Assembly: GCF_900172375.1 (NCBI RefSeq)
Contig: NZ_FWFS01000002.1
Location: 1-64,000, forward strand
DNA: 64,000 nucleotides
Source: Aquimixticola soesokkakensis
GTDB taxonomy: Bacteria; Pseudomonadota; Alphaproteobacteria; Rhodobacterales; Rhodobacteraceae
Direction: 5' to 3'
Part shown: positions 1-8,118 of the stretch, in pieces
How the letters are laid out: each line of letters begins with the position of its first letter
Numbering within the stretch: the stretch's first letter is position 1
The notes under the pieces: model-generated
Database searches by the model: none
The model's input: the letters and a program-made list of their open reading frames with translations, nothing else
What the model was told of the DNA's origin: nothing
Made by a program: the position numbers and the translations under genes

Positions 1-229
1 CGACGCGCACAGCGGGTTTGAGGCCTCAAAGGCCGCCGCGGCCTATCTGCGCGACGAAGAGGCCCGCGCCGTGGCGCGCCTTGAGGGTGTCACGATCCGC
101 GACGCAACGCCCGAAGATCTTGTCGCCCTTGAGCCCGCCTTTGCCGCAGGGCGCGCGGTCTATGTCAACAGCGCCCCTGAAAACGCCGCCTACCTGAGCG
201 CCATCGAGGCGGCTTTGGCCGCGCAGTAA
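1..229 (+). CDS. TRAP transporter solute-binding protein, C-terminal fragment (5' end outside window)
   Basis: The frame is open from base 2 to a TAA at 227-229, giving the last 75 residues of a protein. That tail aligns without gaps to the last 75 residues of the next gene (402-1391), with 41 of 75 identical by hand count, including the shared ending ALAAQ. This identifies it as a DctP-type periplasmic substrate-binding protein of a TRAP transporter. The start and signal peptide lie upstream of the window. With the next gene it forms a tandem pair of paralogous binding proteins. The DctQ and DctM permeases that should serve them are not nearby in the window and may lie upstream. Confidence 0.8.
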   Translation, partial: DAHSGFEASKAAAAYLRDEEARAVARLEGVTIRDATPEDLVALEPAFAAGRAVYVNSAPENAAYLSAIEAALAAQ

Positions 230-401
230 AACGCGCAGTAATCCGCGCCTGCGCGCGGGTACGGCACTGGTTCCCGCACCGAAGCGGGGCGCGCGACACC
301 AAAACTTGGCAACTCTGCGTCAAGACGAAACCGCGCGCGCCTTTCATTGTGAGTCCAGCGGCGGGCGGGAAACCGCACCGCCCGGCACAGGGAGGATTAC
401 C

Positions 402-1391
402 ATGACATTCACGAAATACATCGGTCTTGCAGGGATGATGGTGCTTGGCGCAAGTGCTGCCCATGCGGCTGACCCCGAAGTCACCATTCGCATCGCCGCA
501 GGGGCATCGTCCAACGGCAACGTCTGCAAGGGCTACCTTGATGTCTGGGGCGAAAAGGTCAAAGCCGCCTCTGACGGGCGGATCGACTACGAACTTTATT
601 GCGACGGCACGCTGGCCAAGATGGGCGATGCGGTCAACCGCGTTGAACAGGGCGTGGCCGATATGGCCTGGGACGTGCCCGCCGCCTATGGCGCACGCTT
701 TGCAGGCTTTAACGTGATCGGCGTTCCGGGCCTCTACCACGACCCCGAGGTGGCCGGCGCTGCCCTGTGGCAAACCTATGCCGAAGGTACGCTTGGCGGC
801 AGCGACGAGGTCAAGGTGATGTGGGTGCAGGTTGTGAACAACAACAGCTTCTTCATGGCCAATCCGATGGCGGATTACGCCAACTTCGACGGCGCCAAAA
901 TTGGCATGGGCAGCCAGATGCGGGCCAAAGTGATCGAAACCATGGGCGGTGTGCCTGTCGCGATCAAGGTGCCCGAATATTACCAATCCCTTTCCAAAGG
1001 CGCCATTGATGGCATCATGTCCACCGCAGGCGCGATCTTCGACTTCGGGATGGAAAGCCTGTTGAGCGAGGTTTACGAGGGCGAATTTGGCGGCGGCTTG
1101 ACCTTTGTGGTGATGAACCAGGATTTCTACACCAGCCTGCCCGACGACCTGCGCGAGATCATTGACGAAAATTCTGGCCTCGAGATGACGAAATGGGCCT
1201 CGGCCTATCTGCGCGACCGCGAGCACGACGAAATGAGCGCCCTGCCCAACGTCAAAATCATCCAGGCCAGCGACAGCGATATGGTCGCGTTCGAACCTGC
1301 CTTTGCCGCCGCGCGCGACGTCTACCTCGACTCCGATCCGGCGAATGCCGGCTATCTCGCCGCGCTTGAGACAGCCCTCGCGGCGCAGTGA
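402..1391 (+). CDS. TRAP transporter DctP-type solute-binding protein
   Basis: A 329-residue protein with a clear Sec signal peptide: basic start, hydrophobic core, and a cleavage site near residue 22 after SAAHA. The mature part has the DctP fold signature: a binding-lobe region around GMGSQMRAKV followed by the PEYYQSLSKGAIDGIMS motif typical of the family. It should act in the periplasm, capturing an organic acid and delivering it to a TRAP permease. The ATG at 402 follows a GGGAGG-type ribosome site at about 390-396; an in-frame start further upstream would lose the signal peptide. It is a paralog of the truncated gene at 1-229. The CMD-like gene follows 67 bp downstream on the same strand. 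The substrate is unknown; context suggests an aromatic or other organic acid. Confidence 0.88.
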   Translation: MTFTKYIGLAGMMVLGASAAHAADPEVTIRIAAGASSNGNVCKGYLDVWGEKVKAASDGRIDYELYCDGTLAKMGDAVNRVEQGVADMAWDVPAAYGARFAGFNVIGVPGLYHDPEVAGAALWQTYAEGTLGGSDEVKVMWVQVVNNNSFFMANPMADYANFDGAKIGMGSQMRAKVIETMGGVPVAIKVPEYYQSLSKGAIDGIMSTAGAIFDFGMESLLSEVYEGEFGGGLTFVVMNQDFYTSLPDDLREIIDENSGLEMTKWASAYLRDREHDEMSALPNVKIIQASDSDMVAFEPAFAAARDVYLDSDPANAGYLAALETALAAQ

Positions 1392-1458
1392 GAGATCGCC
1401 TAATCTCGGCGGGGCCGGTGGGAAACCGTCGGCCCCTTTGTCACGACAGGAGGCCGCC

Positions 1459-2022
1459 ATGCCGGACCGTTTCACGCTCGACACTCTGGCAGATCTGCCC
1501 CCCGAGGCCCGACCTTTGGCACAGCGTGTGCTCGAAGTGTCCTCGGACGGGATCGGCGGACCGTTCAACCTGTTGCTCAAGTCGCCGCAATCAGGTGCAA
1601 AGATCGTCGATCTTCTGGATCACTTCAACGGCGGGTTTTCCAGGATCGACAGCGACAGCCGTCGCCTTGCGGTCTTGATCCTGGCGCGCTCTGCGGGCGC
1701 GCGCTATGCGTGGTGGACCCACGAGCGGCGCGCAATTGCTGCGCAGCAATTTTCGCCCGACCAGATCGCCGCCCTGAACAATAAACAGCGCCCCCTCGGC
1801 CTGACACCGCGCCTGAATGCGGTCTTTGACTATGTCACGGCCCTGAACAGGGGCACGCCGACGCCCGCGGCCACCCTTGCAGCCTTGCAAAGCGAGATGT
1901 CTGAAGCCGAAATTGTGGATCTGATCCTCTTTTGCGGCCTCTACACGACCATTGCCCTGCTGCTAAACGAAGGGGATGTCGCCCTCCCCGAGGGCGCGCA
2001 CGACAGTCTTAAACGCGACTGA
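1459..2022 (+). CDS. carboxymuconolactone decarboxylase-like (AhpD-fold) protein
   Basis: A 187-residue protein with the all-helical CMD/AhpD fold. The central segment LAVLILARSAGARYAWWTHERRA matches the family core in pieces: a hydrophobic helix, then a Trp followed by a His (AWWTHE), then the downstream helix with QFSPDQIAAL. The CxxC redox pair of true AhpD is absent, so a peroxidase role is unlikely. Relatives often act on lactone or aromatic-degradation intermediates, or have no known function. The start at 1459 is preceded by ACAGGAGG at 1446-1453. It shares the strand of the TRAP binding protein 67 bp upstream. Its last 14 bases overlap the end of the convergent hydrolase gene (2009-2770). 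Confidence 0.75.
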   Translation: MPDRFTLDTLADLPPEARPLAQRVLEVSSDGIGGPFNLLLKSPQSGAKIVDLLDHFNGGFSRIDSDSRRLAVLILARSAGARYAWWTHERRAIAAQQFSPDQIAALNNKQRPLGLTPRLNAVFDYVTALNRGTPTPAATLAALQSEMSEAEIVDLILFCGLYTTIALLLNEGDVALPEGAHDSLKRD

Positions 2023-2770
2023 CGAGATCGGATAACCACGTTGAAAAGGCGTCAGGATCTTCGACGTGGGGCGCATGGGCGGCATGGGCGAACAGGTGTG
2101 TCTTGGCCTGCGGATAGCGTTGTTTCGCCTGTGCCAGCATCGCGGGGGTGAACAGGCGGTCGCGCGCGCCTGTCGCGATGCAAAGCGGGGCCATATCTGT
2201 CAGAGCCGCCGGATCAGCGGGGCAAAACTGCGCAGGCTCGCCCGCATTTCGACGCTGGTTTTCGGCCTCTTGCCGGCGCCAATGCTGCGCAGCATTTGTC
2301 GAGCGGAAAACATCCGAAAGCTCGCGCTCCTCGCATGTGCCCTGCGGGGAATCCTCTTGCGTCAGCGCAAACCAGTCGCGCGCGGGTTGCCCCAAGAAAG
2401 AGCACGCAAAGCCCAACCCCAGAACGCTTGACGGGCTCCGCCGCGCAAACTCCACAAGGCAGGCACCGCCCGCCGCCACACCGACAAACACGGCCCGAGC
2501 AATGTTCAGATGGGCCAATAGCGCGGATAAATCCGCCCCCTGACTTTCCGCATACGCCCCGCGCGTCGACTGCCCGTAGCCCCGACGATCCCAGATCAAA
2601 ACCGGACCGCCATAGCGTGACAGCACGGCCGCAAAGCCGGACATCGTGCCCGAATGCGGATGGGCCAGCACCAGAATCGGCCCCGCCCCCCGCCGCAGCC
2701 GATAGGACAGCTGCGCCCCGTCATCGCAGGAAAAGACGGCGGGGTCAGGCACCTTCGGGAACAAACGCAT
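2009..2770 (-). CDS. alpha/beta-hydrolase-fold protein with Ala in place of the nucleophile Ser
   Basis: A 253-residue alpha/beta-hydrolase. The strand-turn DRRGYGQS (61-68), the late acid Asp204 (GARDRLF) and a His-rich loop (His232 or His235) fit the fold. The nucleophile elbow, normally G-x-S-x-G, reads G97-V98-A99-A100-G101, so Ser is replaced by Ala99. It therefore cannot use the standard acyl-serine mechanism. It may bind a ligand, act as a decarboxylase or lyase, or use cofactor-free chemistry. The chosen ATG at 2770 lies inside the end of the upstream MBL-fold gene (26 bp overlap), implying translational coupling. Its 3' end overlaps the convergent CMD gene by 14 bp. The second hydrolase of this module (4428-5195) has the same substitution. 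Confidence 0.8.
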   Translation of the reverse strand: MRLFPKVPDPAVFSCDDGAQLSYRLRRGAGPILVLAHPHSGTMSGFAAVLSRYGGPVLIWDRRGYGQSTRGAYAESQGADLSALLAHLNIARAVFVGVAAGGACLVEFARRSPSSVLGLGFACSFLGQPARDWFALTQEDSPQGTCEERELSDVFRSTNAAQHWRRQEAENQRRNAGEPAQFCPADPAALTDMAPLCIATGARDRLFTPAMLAQAKQRYPQAKTHLFAHAAHAPHVEDPDAFSTWLSDLVSRV

Positions 2771-3626
2771 AGCCCTCTTGCGTGCGCGCAATTCGCCCGC
2801 AATGCGGCGCGCCGAAATGGCACGGCATGACCAAAGCGCCCGTTTGCGCCATCTCTGCCAGGAATGCGTGTCGCGTGTTGCGCGCCACATCCTGTTCGAC
2901 ATCAATCACCGTGTTGATGTCAGGGCACAGGATTTGCAGCGGCGAGTGGAAAATATCGGCGCAAAACACCCCTTTTTCGCCCTCGCTCTCGAGATCGACG
3001 CGCATCATTCCCGGCGTATGGCCAAAGGCATTGCGCGCGCTCAGACCGGGGGCAAATTCCAGGCCCTCGTCGTAAAATTCCACCCGCCCCGCCTCAACGA
3101 GCGGATTGATCGCATCCACAAAGGCTTCGGTTTCACCAATGCCCTGCGTCTCTAGAAATTTGCGGTGCCAATGCGCATAATCCTTGCGCGGCATCCAGTA
3201 GCGCGCATTGGGGAACATCGCGGCCCAGCCCGATCCATCCGCGGTGGTGTTCCAGCCCACATGATCGCCGTGCAAATGGGTGTTGATCACCTGTGTCACC
3301 TGATCGGGTGCCGCCCCCGCCGCCGCAAGCCAGCTTGGGACCAGCGTGTTCAGCCGGTCAAACCGCGCCAATCCGCGCGGCTTGCCATTGCCGACACCCG
3401 TGTCGATGACGATGACCTCCTTGCCCAGACGCACCACCCAGATCTGGATGCCGATCACCAGTTTGCCCACTTCGGGGCGGTAATGCGCCGGCGTCAGCTG
3501 TGGCGCGATTTCGGCAAATTTTGCAGGCGATAGCGCGGGATAGAGCATTTTGGGGTCATGCGTCGGGCCGATCATTTCGACAATGTTAAAGACATCGGCC
3601 GCGCCGATTTTGCGATGATACATCAT
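2745..3626 (-). CDS. MBL-fold metallo-hydrolase
   Basis: A 293-residue metallo-beta-lactamase-superfamily enzyme. The metal motif H117-L-H119-G-D121-H122 is intact, and further His residues follow in FGHTPGM and near the C-terminus in MPCHFGAPH. The family covers lactonases, thioesterases and other hydrolases, and the overall layout resembles lactonase-type members. No signal peptide is visible, so it should be cytoplasmic. A GGAGG sits 6 bases before the first of two adjacent ATG codons (3626). It is the first gene of a two-gene minus-strand operon with the 26-bp-overlapping alpha/beta-hydrolase. Opening a lactone intermediate in the module's pathway is plausible, but the substrate cannot be read from the sequence. 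Confidence 0.82.
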   Translation of the reverse strand: MMYHRKIGAADVFNIVEMIGPTHDPKMLYPALSPAKFAEIAPQLTPAHYRPEVGKLVIGIQIWVVRLGKEVIVIDTGVGNGKPRGLARFDRLNTLVPSWLAAAGAAPDQVTQVINTHLHGDHVGWNTTADGSGWAAMFPNARYWMPRKDYAHWHRKFLETQGIGETEAFVDAINPLVEAGRVEFYDEGLEFAPGLSARNAFGHTPGMMRVDLESEGEKGVFCADIFHSPLQILCPDINTVIDVEQDVARNTRHAFLAEMAQTGALVMPCHFGAPHCGRIARTQEGYAFVPEGA

Positions 3627-3793
3627 GGGAATCCTCCGACCCTCAGTCTGACAGGGGGGCGTTATGGGGTCTTGACCCTTGGTGGCGCAGTTTTTGGTCC
3701 AGCGTCAAGCAACACGCTTTGAGCGTTGCGCGGCCCGCCCTTGGCGCTAGGCTGACCCGACAGCGACGAGACCCCCATGGAAAGGACCCCCGC

Positions 3794-4402
3794 ATGACCT
3801 GGCATCTTTATACCTCACCGCGCTCGCCCTTCGTGCGCAAGGTGATGATTGCAGCCCATGAGTTGGGTCTTGCGGATCAAATAACCACACAGGACGTGGT
3901 GACCACCCCCATGACCCCTGCTCCCGAACTGCTGGTCGATAATCCTCTGGGCATGATCCCGACGCTCATGGCAGGGGAGCGGATGATTTTCGACAGCCTC
4001 ACCATTCTGGAAGTGCTCAACGATGCGGCGGGCGGCGCTTTGTTTCCCGCTGGAACGCGTCAGGACTGCCTGACGCGTCATGCCATGGCCAACGGGATGA
4101 TGGACAAGGCCGTGCGCATTCTTGATGAACAGTTTCGTGCGCAAAACGGCGATACAGAGGCGCATATCGCAGGCTTTGTCGCGGCCATCAAACGCGGAAT
4201 TTCCTGGATGGAGCCGCGCCTGACGGAAGGGCGGTTCGACGCGGGCGACATCGCGTTTTGCGCACTGCTGGCCTATCTGGACATGCGCTTTCCAAAGTTC
4301 CTCTGGCTTGCGGATGCGCCCGTGGCCGCGCGCTGGTATGCAGACATCAGCACGCGGCCCTGTGTCGCCGATACCGCCTTTCAAACCCCGCCCTTTGTCT
4401 AG
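3794..4402 (+). CDS. glutathione S-transferase-like protein
   Basis: A 202-residue protein. The N-terminal thioredoxin-like segment starts with TSPRSPFVRKVMIAAHELGL and contains NPLGMIPTL (the cis-Pro region) and then FDSLTILEVL, where the glutathione-binding Asp/Ser usually sits. The C-terminal half is helical with LTEGRFDAGDIAFCALLAYLD, typical of GST domain 2. The start at 3794 follows AAAGGA at 3781-3786. The gene stands alone on the plus strand, convergent with the five-gene HpaB operon. GST-fold proteins serve as maleylpyruvate or maleylacetoacetate isomerases in gentisate and homogentisate pathways. With an FAH-family hydrolase next door that role is attractive, but it is inferred. Confidence 0.82.
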   Translation: MTWHLYTSPRSPFVRKVMIAAHELGLADQITTQDVVTTPMTPAPELLVDNPLGMIPTLMAGERMIFDSLTILEVLNDAAGGALFPAGTRQDCLTRHAMANGMMDKAVRILDEQFRAQNGDTEAHIAGFVAAIKRGISWMEPRLTEGRFDAGDIAFCALLAYLDMRFPKFLWLADAPVAARWYADISTRPCVADTAFQTPPFV

Positions 4403-4427
4403 GCGCCATTGTGTAGGCGCCCCACCG

Positions 4428-5195
4428 CTAGGCAAGCAAATCGGCGACCAGCTTTGGCGTTTGCAGCGCCATGAAATGCCCGCTGTCGATTTCGCAAAAT
4501 CTCGCGCCTCTCACGCGCTCTGCCACGGCTTTGACAAGCGCGGGTGTGCGCGCCACATCCTGCGTCCCTGCCACAAATCGCGCAGGACAGGTCAGACCGG
4601 AGAGGGCGGGCCCAAGGTCCATCTGCGCGAGCATGCGATAGGTCGCCGCCAGCGATGCCGGTGAGGTGCCCAGTTGCGTGCCACAGAAGATCTCGAACCC
4701 TTCCCCCCTCTGCGCGAACCGGGGTTCAGGCCATGCTTTGGGCAATGTGTCCTTCATCAGAAACGCACGCAAGCCGCCCTCCTCCAACATCTGCGCGAGG
4801 TTCAAAACACCTGCGCGCCGCTCGGGCGGCACGCCTGTTGCAGGCGCAAAGGCGGTAAGCGCCGCCACCTGCGGCCCCATGGCAGCCGCGGTGGCAATGG
4901 CCACGCCCCCGCCCACCGCGCAGCCCGCCAGATGCACAGGCCCAAGGCCCAGCAGCTTGATCAAACCGGTGACATCCCCTGTGTGATCGGACAAAGCGAC
5001 CGCTCCGGACGGCTTTTCAGACCGCCCAAAGCCACGCAGATCCAGCCGCAGAACGGCGCGCCCGGGCAGATGGCGCAGCACCAGATCCCAGCTTTCCAAC
5101 GCCCCGCCCATTTCGTGCAGCAAAACCAGCGGAACTCCCGCGCCATCTCGCCAGTCGAAATGCAGGCTAACCCCGTTAACTTGCGCGTAACTCAT
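4428..5195 (-). CDS. alpha/beta-hydrolase-fold protein, nucleophile replaced by Ala
   Basis: A 255-residue alpha/beta-hydrolase most like 3-oxoadipate enol-lactonase or C-C hydrolase relatives. It has LVLLHEMGG at the oxyanion loop, DLRGFGRSEKP, the acid Asp213 (GTQDVARTP) and the base His240 (DSGHFMALQTP). The nucleophile elbow reads G91-C92-A93-V94-G95 instead of G-x-S-x-G, so Ser is Ala93 while the Asp and His remain. It is the last gene of the HpaB operon, and its ATG overlaps the stop of the FAH gene as ATGA (5192-5195). The retained Asp-His pair suggests an active protein with different chemistry rather than decay, since the reading frame is intact. Confidence 0.82.
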   Translation of the reverse strand: MSYAQVNGVSLHFDWRDGAGVPLVLLHEMGGALESWDLVLRHLPGRAVLRLDLRGFGRSEKPSGAVALSDHTGDVTGLIKLLGLGPVHLAGCAVGGGVAIATAAAMGPQVAALTAFAPATGVPPERRAGVLNLAQMLEEGGLRAFLMKDTLPKAWPEPRFAQRGEGFEIFCGTQLGTSPASLAATYRMLAQMDLGPALSGLTCPARFVAGTQDVARTPALVKAVAERVRGARFCEIDSGHFMALQTPKLVADLLA

Positions 5196-6031
5196 TGCGC
5201 GATAACGCTGTTTTCCAACCGGCCGACGTTGTCGATCTCGACACTTACCACCTTGCCCGGCTCAAGCAGAACCATTGGACGGCGGGTAAAGCCCACCCCC
5301 CCCGGCGTGCCGGTGACAATCACATCCCCCGGCAGTAATTCGCAAAACTGCGAACAATAGGCGATGAGGGTCGGGATATCGAAAATCAGAAAGTCGAGCT
5401 TGGAGCGCTGCATGATTTCCCCGTCCAACAGGGTGCGCAATTCCAGCTCTTCCAGCGGGCCGGTTTCATCCAGCGTGACCATGTAGGGGCCAAAGGGGCC
5501 GGAGGTCGGGAAATTTTTACCCGGTCCCCATTGCTCGCCCTTCATCTGCCAGTCGCGCATCGACACATCGTTGAAACAGGCGACCCCTGCGACGTGATCC
5601 ATCGCGGTTTGCGCCGTCAGGTAGCGCCCGGGTTTGCCGATGATCACCGCCAGCTCGCCCTCGTAGTCGACTACATCGGAGTTGCGGGGTTTGACAATCT
5701 GCGCCCCGTGCCCGCAAAGCGAGGTCGCGAAGCGCATGAAAATCACGGGGTGTTCGGGATAGGCCTTGCGATGCTCGGGGCGGGTTTCGTCGCGGTGATG
5801 CTGATAGTTCAGGCCCGCGCAAAAAATCTGCGCCGGATCGGGGATGACGGGGGCAAATTGCACGGCATCCAGAGGAATCGCAGGGCGGCTGCGCAAGTCC
5901 TGCGCGATGGCCGCCAGATCCCCCGCGACCACCGATTTAAGGGTCAGCCCATGGGCCGCAAGGTGGATCGCATCGCCTTCGACAAGGCCGAACCGGAGGG
6001 CACCCTGATGGGTCACTGTGGCAAATTTCAT
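5192..6031 (-). CDS. fumarylacetoacetate hydrolase (FAH) family protein
   Basis: A 279-residue FAH-family enzyme. The metal-binding carboxylates are visible as E124 and E126 in DYEGELAVIIGK and D155 in FNDVSMRDWQ, and TGTPGGVG (240-247) is the family's C-terminal signature. Members cleave or hydrate 2-oxo-dicarboxylates such as fumarylpyruvate, acylpyruvates and 2-hydroxyhepta-2,4-dienedioate, using Mg2+ or Mn2+. The N-terminal 60 residues look like the usual FAH N-terminal domain. It overlaps the DUF3500 gene upstream and the alpha/beta-hydrolase downstream by 4 bp each (ATGA), so the three are translated as a coupled unit. In this operon it is the natural candidate for the C-C bond hydrolysis step after ring cleavage. 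Confidence 0.9.
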   Translation of the reverse strand: MKFATVTHQGALRFGLVEGDAIHLAAHGLTLKSVVAGDLAAIAQDLRSRPAIPLDAVQFAPVIPDPAQIFCAGLNYQHHRDETRPEHRKAYPEHPVIFMRFATSLCGHGAQIVKPRNSDVVDYEGELAVIIGKPGRYLTAQTAMDHVAGVACFNDVSMRDWQMKGEQWGPGKNFPTSGPFGPYMVTLDETGPLEELELRTLLDGEIMQRSKLDFLIFDIPTLIAYCSQFCELLPGDVIVTGTPGGVGFTRRPMVLLEPGKVVSVEIDNVGRLENSVIAQ

Positions 6032-7320
6032 TTTGTGTCTCGCAGTTTGGCGACCAGATCCATGCCGTAATCCCCGCCGTTAGGCGTGCGGGTGATCGTG
6101 TGGACATGGAAACGGGCCGGTTCTTTGTTGGTCAAAAAGACCGCTTGGTGATGATCTAGTTCGACCAGCACAACAGGCGAATAGAGGCGGATATAAAAGG
6201 GCGACCAATCATCTATGCCCCCCATCCACACCAGCCAGGTCTGATCCAGATGCGCTTCGATTTCCGCCCTGCGCGCGCGACCCGGTCCTTGCGGCAGGGC
6301 GGTGAAAAACGTCTCGAAAAGCGTCATCAGACGCGCCTTGTCGGCAGGGGTGAACTCCTGCGCACAGACCCCTTCTGCGGGGATGATCTGGTTGTCGCGA
6401 AATGCGCCGCCCAGATGCAGACTGTCGGCCCAGTGCCGCCGACCCGCGGGCACATCGCCGCTCAGGATCGAGGGCAGCACGATGGCGCGCGCCTGCAGAT
6501 CGGGGGCCAGCCCGCGGATCAGGTCCAGCGCGGCCTCTTCCGTCTCGATGAAGGCGTTGATTCCTGCCTTGGGCCCTGTGTCGACAACGGTCGGCTCGGC
6601 CGCCAGCAGGGTCGGTGAGAGCACATAGGTGTCACCGACCACACGACAGGACAGGCAAATATGGTGACCGTAAAATTGCCACCCCCAAGCGTCATCCTCG
6701 GGGGTGCCGAACAGGCCCACCGTGTAGCAAAATTCGTTCAGGTATTTTTCCCGCCCGATCAATTCGCCCGAAAAGCGGTTGATTTCCAACAACGCCTGTA
6801 GCGTGGCAAAGCCTTCTTGGGACAGGGAGCTGCGCAAAAGCGCCATCACCGCGTCGCGTTCTGCCGTGTTCATTTCCTCAAGGCCCAGACCATCGCGCGG
6901 CCAGGCCATGGGCATGTTGTGCCAGCGCCGCCACGCGGGCGCATCGCTTGGCAAACACACCGCAGCCGCGATCTCTGGGCGCAGCACCGCTTGCAGCGCG
7001 CGCATGGCCGTTGTCATCTCGGCAATCGGGGCGTCATTGCCCGCAAGCGTGCGCGTTCCCGCCGCCTCCTGCCCGTCGAAACGGACCCCCACAAAAGGCG
7101 CCTCCATGGCTTTCGTCATCAGCGCGAATTGCTCTTGGAAGAAGGCCCCTTCCATCACTTCGGCCGTTCGTTGATGGCGGGTCGAATTCAGCGCAGGGGG
7201 GGCTTTTTGCGCGGGCACAAAGGGGCGAAAGTCGCGCGGATGCGCCATCTGGCCAAAGGCCGCTTTCAGCTTGGCATCCGTTAGCGGGGCCAGCGTTTTG
7301 GACGGGGCTGCATGGCTCAT
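6028..7320 (-). CDS. DUF3500 family protein
   Basis: A 430-residue member of the DUF3500 family, which has no established function as far as I know. The family core appears as W212-G-W-Q-F-Y-G-H-H220, followed by a stretch ending AAEPTVVDTGP. Near the C-terminus are ELDHHQAVF and FHVHTITRTPNGGDYGMDL, so conserved His residues cluster in two places as if to bind metal. No signal peptide or membrane segment is seen. It sits third in the five-gene operon, with 4-bp overlaps to the bicupin before it and the FAH protein after it. A divergent paralog occurs at 25095-26459 in the second catabolic module. Position in an enzyme operon suggests a catalytic role on an aromatic-derived substrate. Confidence 0.85.
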   Translation of the reverse strand: MSHAAPSKTLAPLTDAKLKAAFGQMAHPRDFRPFVPAQKAPPALNSTRHQRTAEVMEGAFFQEQFALMTKAMEAPFVGVRFDGQEAAGTRTLAGNDAPIAEMTTAMRALQAVLRPEIAAAVCLPSDAPAWRRWHNMPMAWPRDGLGLEEMNTAERDAVMALLRSSLSQEGFATLQALLEINRFSGELIGREKYLNEFCYTVGLFGTPEDDAWGWQFYGHHICLSCRVVGDTYVLSPTLLAAEPTVVDTGPKAGINAFIETEEAALDLIRGLAPDLQARAIVLPSILSGDVPAGRRHWADSLHLGGAFRDNQIIPAEGVCAQEFTPADKARLMTLFETFFTALPQGPGRARRAEIEAHLDQTWLVWMGGIDDWSPFYIRLYSPVVLVELDHHQAVFLTNKEPARFHVHTITRTPNGGDYGMDLVAKLRDTK

Positions 7321-8117
7321 GTCAGGGTGCCTTCGGGTTCGTTGACGAAAGGCGGAGCAGTCGAATAGTCGATCTGTACCTTGTAGTCGAATTGAGTGCC
7401 CGATGCAGGTTCGGGGATCAGGATTGCCAGATGGTATTCCGGCGTGGTGCCGAGATTGAGGTTGGTATGCACACAGCCCTTGGGCAGCATCACCAGATCC
7501 CCTGTGCGCGCCACGGCGCGTTCATGGCCGACCTGAATCGTCAATTCACCGCCATAAACATAGTAAAACTGATCGAAATCGTGAAAATGCAACGCCGGAC
7601 CGCCCGCGCCCACGGGCACTTGGGCTGCATAGATGCGCGCATGTTCTGACCCCGTTTCGCGGCGCGCCAGATGTTGCGAGGCAAACAGCCGCCCCATCGT
7701 GTAGCCATCGGGGGTGATCGGGGTGATCAAAGCGGCGGCATCGGGCACTTCGGGCACCTCCCCCTCCCAATATTCGATCAGCCGGTCTTGGGGCGGGCGG
7801 GGCACCATCAGCTCCAGATGTTTTTCGTAGGCGTCGGTTTCATTCCAGTTGCAATGCGGCGTGCCGGCGGGGAAATGGACCATCGCCATCGGGCCGACCT
7901 TGAACACATCGCGCCCGATCTGCACCGTCGCCTGCCCCTCGAAAATCACATAGAACTGGTCCACGGGATGGGTGTGCAGGCGCGGCCCCCTATGGCCCGG
8001 GGGCACGCGGCTGATCAGGAAATTGCAGCTGTCCACGCCCCCCTCCGGCCCGTTGAGCCAGAGGGATTTGAAGGTCTCGGGGAACTGCTCCTCGGGGTTG
8101 GGGATGATATTGCGCAT
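7317..8117 (-). CDS. bicupin protein, candidate ring-cleavage dioxygenase
   Basis: A 266-residue protein made of two cupin domains. The first has H48-x-H50-x3-Q54 and His88; the second has H177-x-H179-x3-Q183 and His217. Both sites carry the same 2-His/Gln/His pattern, where many cupins have Glu in third position, so both could hold a metal. Bicupins include gentisate 1,2-dioxygenase (longer, about 350 residues), quercetinase and oxalate-processing enzymes. Here it is one base downstream of an HpaB-type hydroxylase and overlaps DUF3500 by 4 bp. The context favours oxygenative cleavage of the hydroxylated ring, though an isomerase or regulatory role cannot be excluded. It is cytoplasmic by absence of a signal peptide. 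Confidence 0.85.
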   Translation of the reverse strand: MRNIIPNPEEQFPETFKSLWLNGPEGGVDSCNFLISRVPPGHRGPRLHTHPVDQFYVIFEGQATVQIGRDVFKVGPMAMVHFPAGTPHCNWNETDAYEKHLELMVPRPPQDRLIEYWEGEVPEVPDAAALITPITPDGYTMGRLFASQHLARRETGSEHARIYAAQVPVGAGGPALHFHDFDQFYYVYGGELTIQVGHERAVARTGDLVMLPKGCVHTNLNLGTTPEYHLAILIPEPASGTQFDYKVQIDYSTAPPFVNEPEGTLT

Positions 8118-8118
8118 G

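Noticed and set aside
165-1580. A 471-codon minus-strand frame over the TRAP binding-protein genes
   Set aside because: It lies antisense to a well-supported gene, is rich in His, Arg, Gly and Ala as expected for a GC-rich shadow frame, and matches no family I know.
1459-2022. Alkyl hydroperoxide reductase AhpD
   Set aside because: The CxxC catalytic pair is absent.
2745-3626. N-acyl-homoserine-lactone lactonase (quorum quenching)
   Set aside because: The HxHxDH motif is shared by the entire MBL superfamily and the context is catabolic; there is no evidence for AHL specificity.
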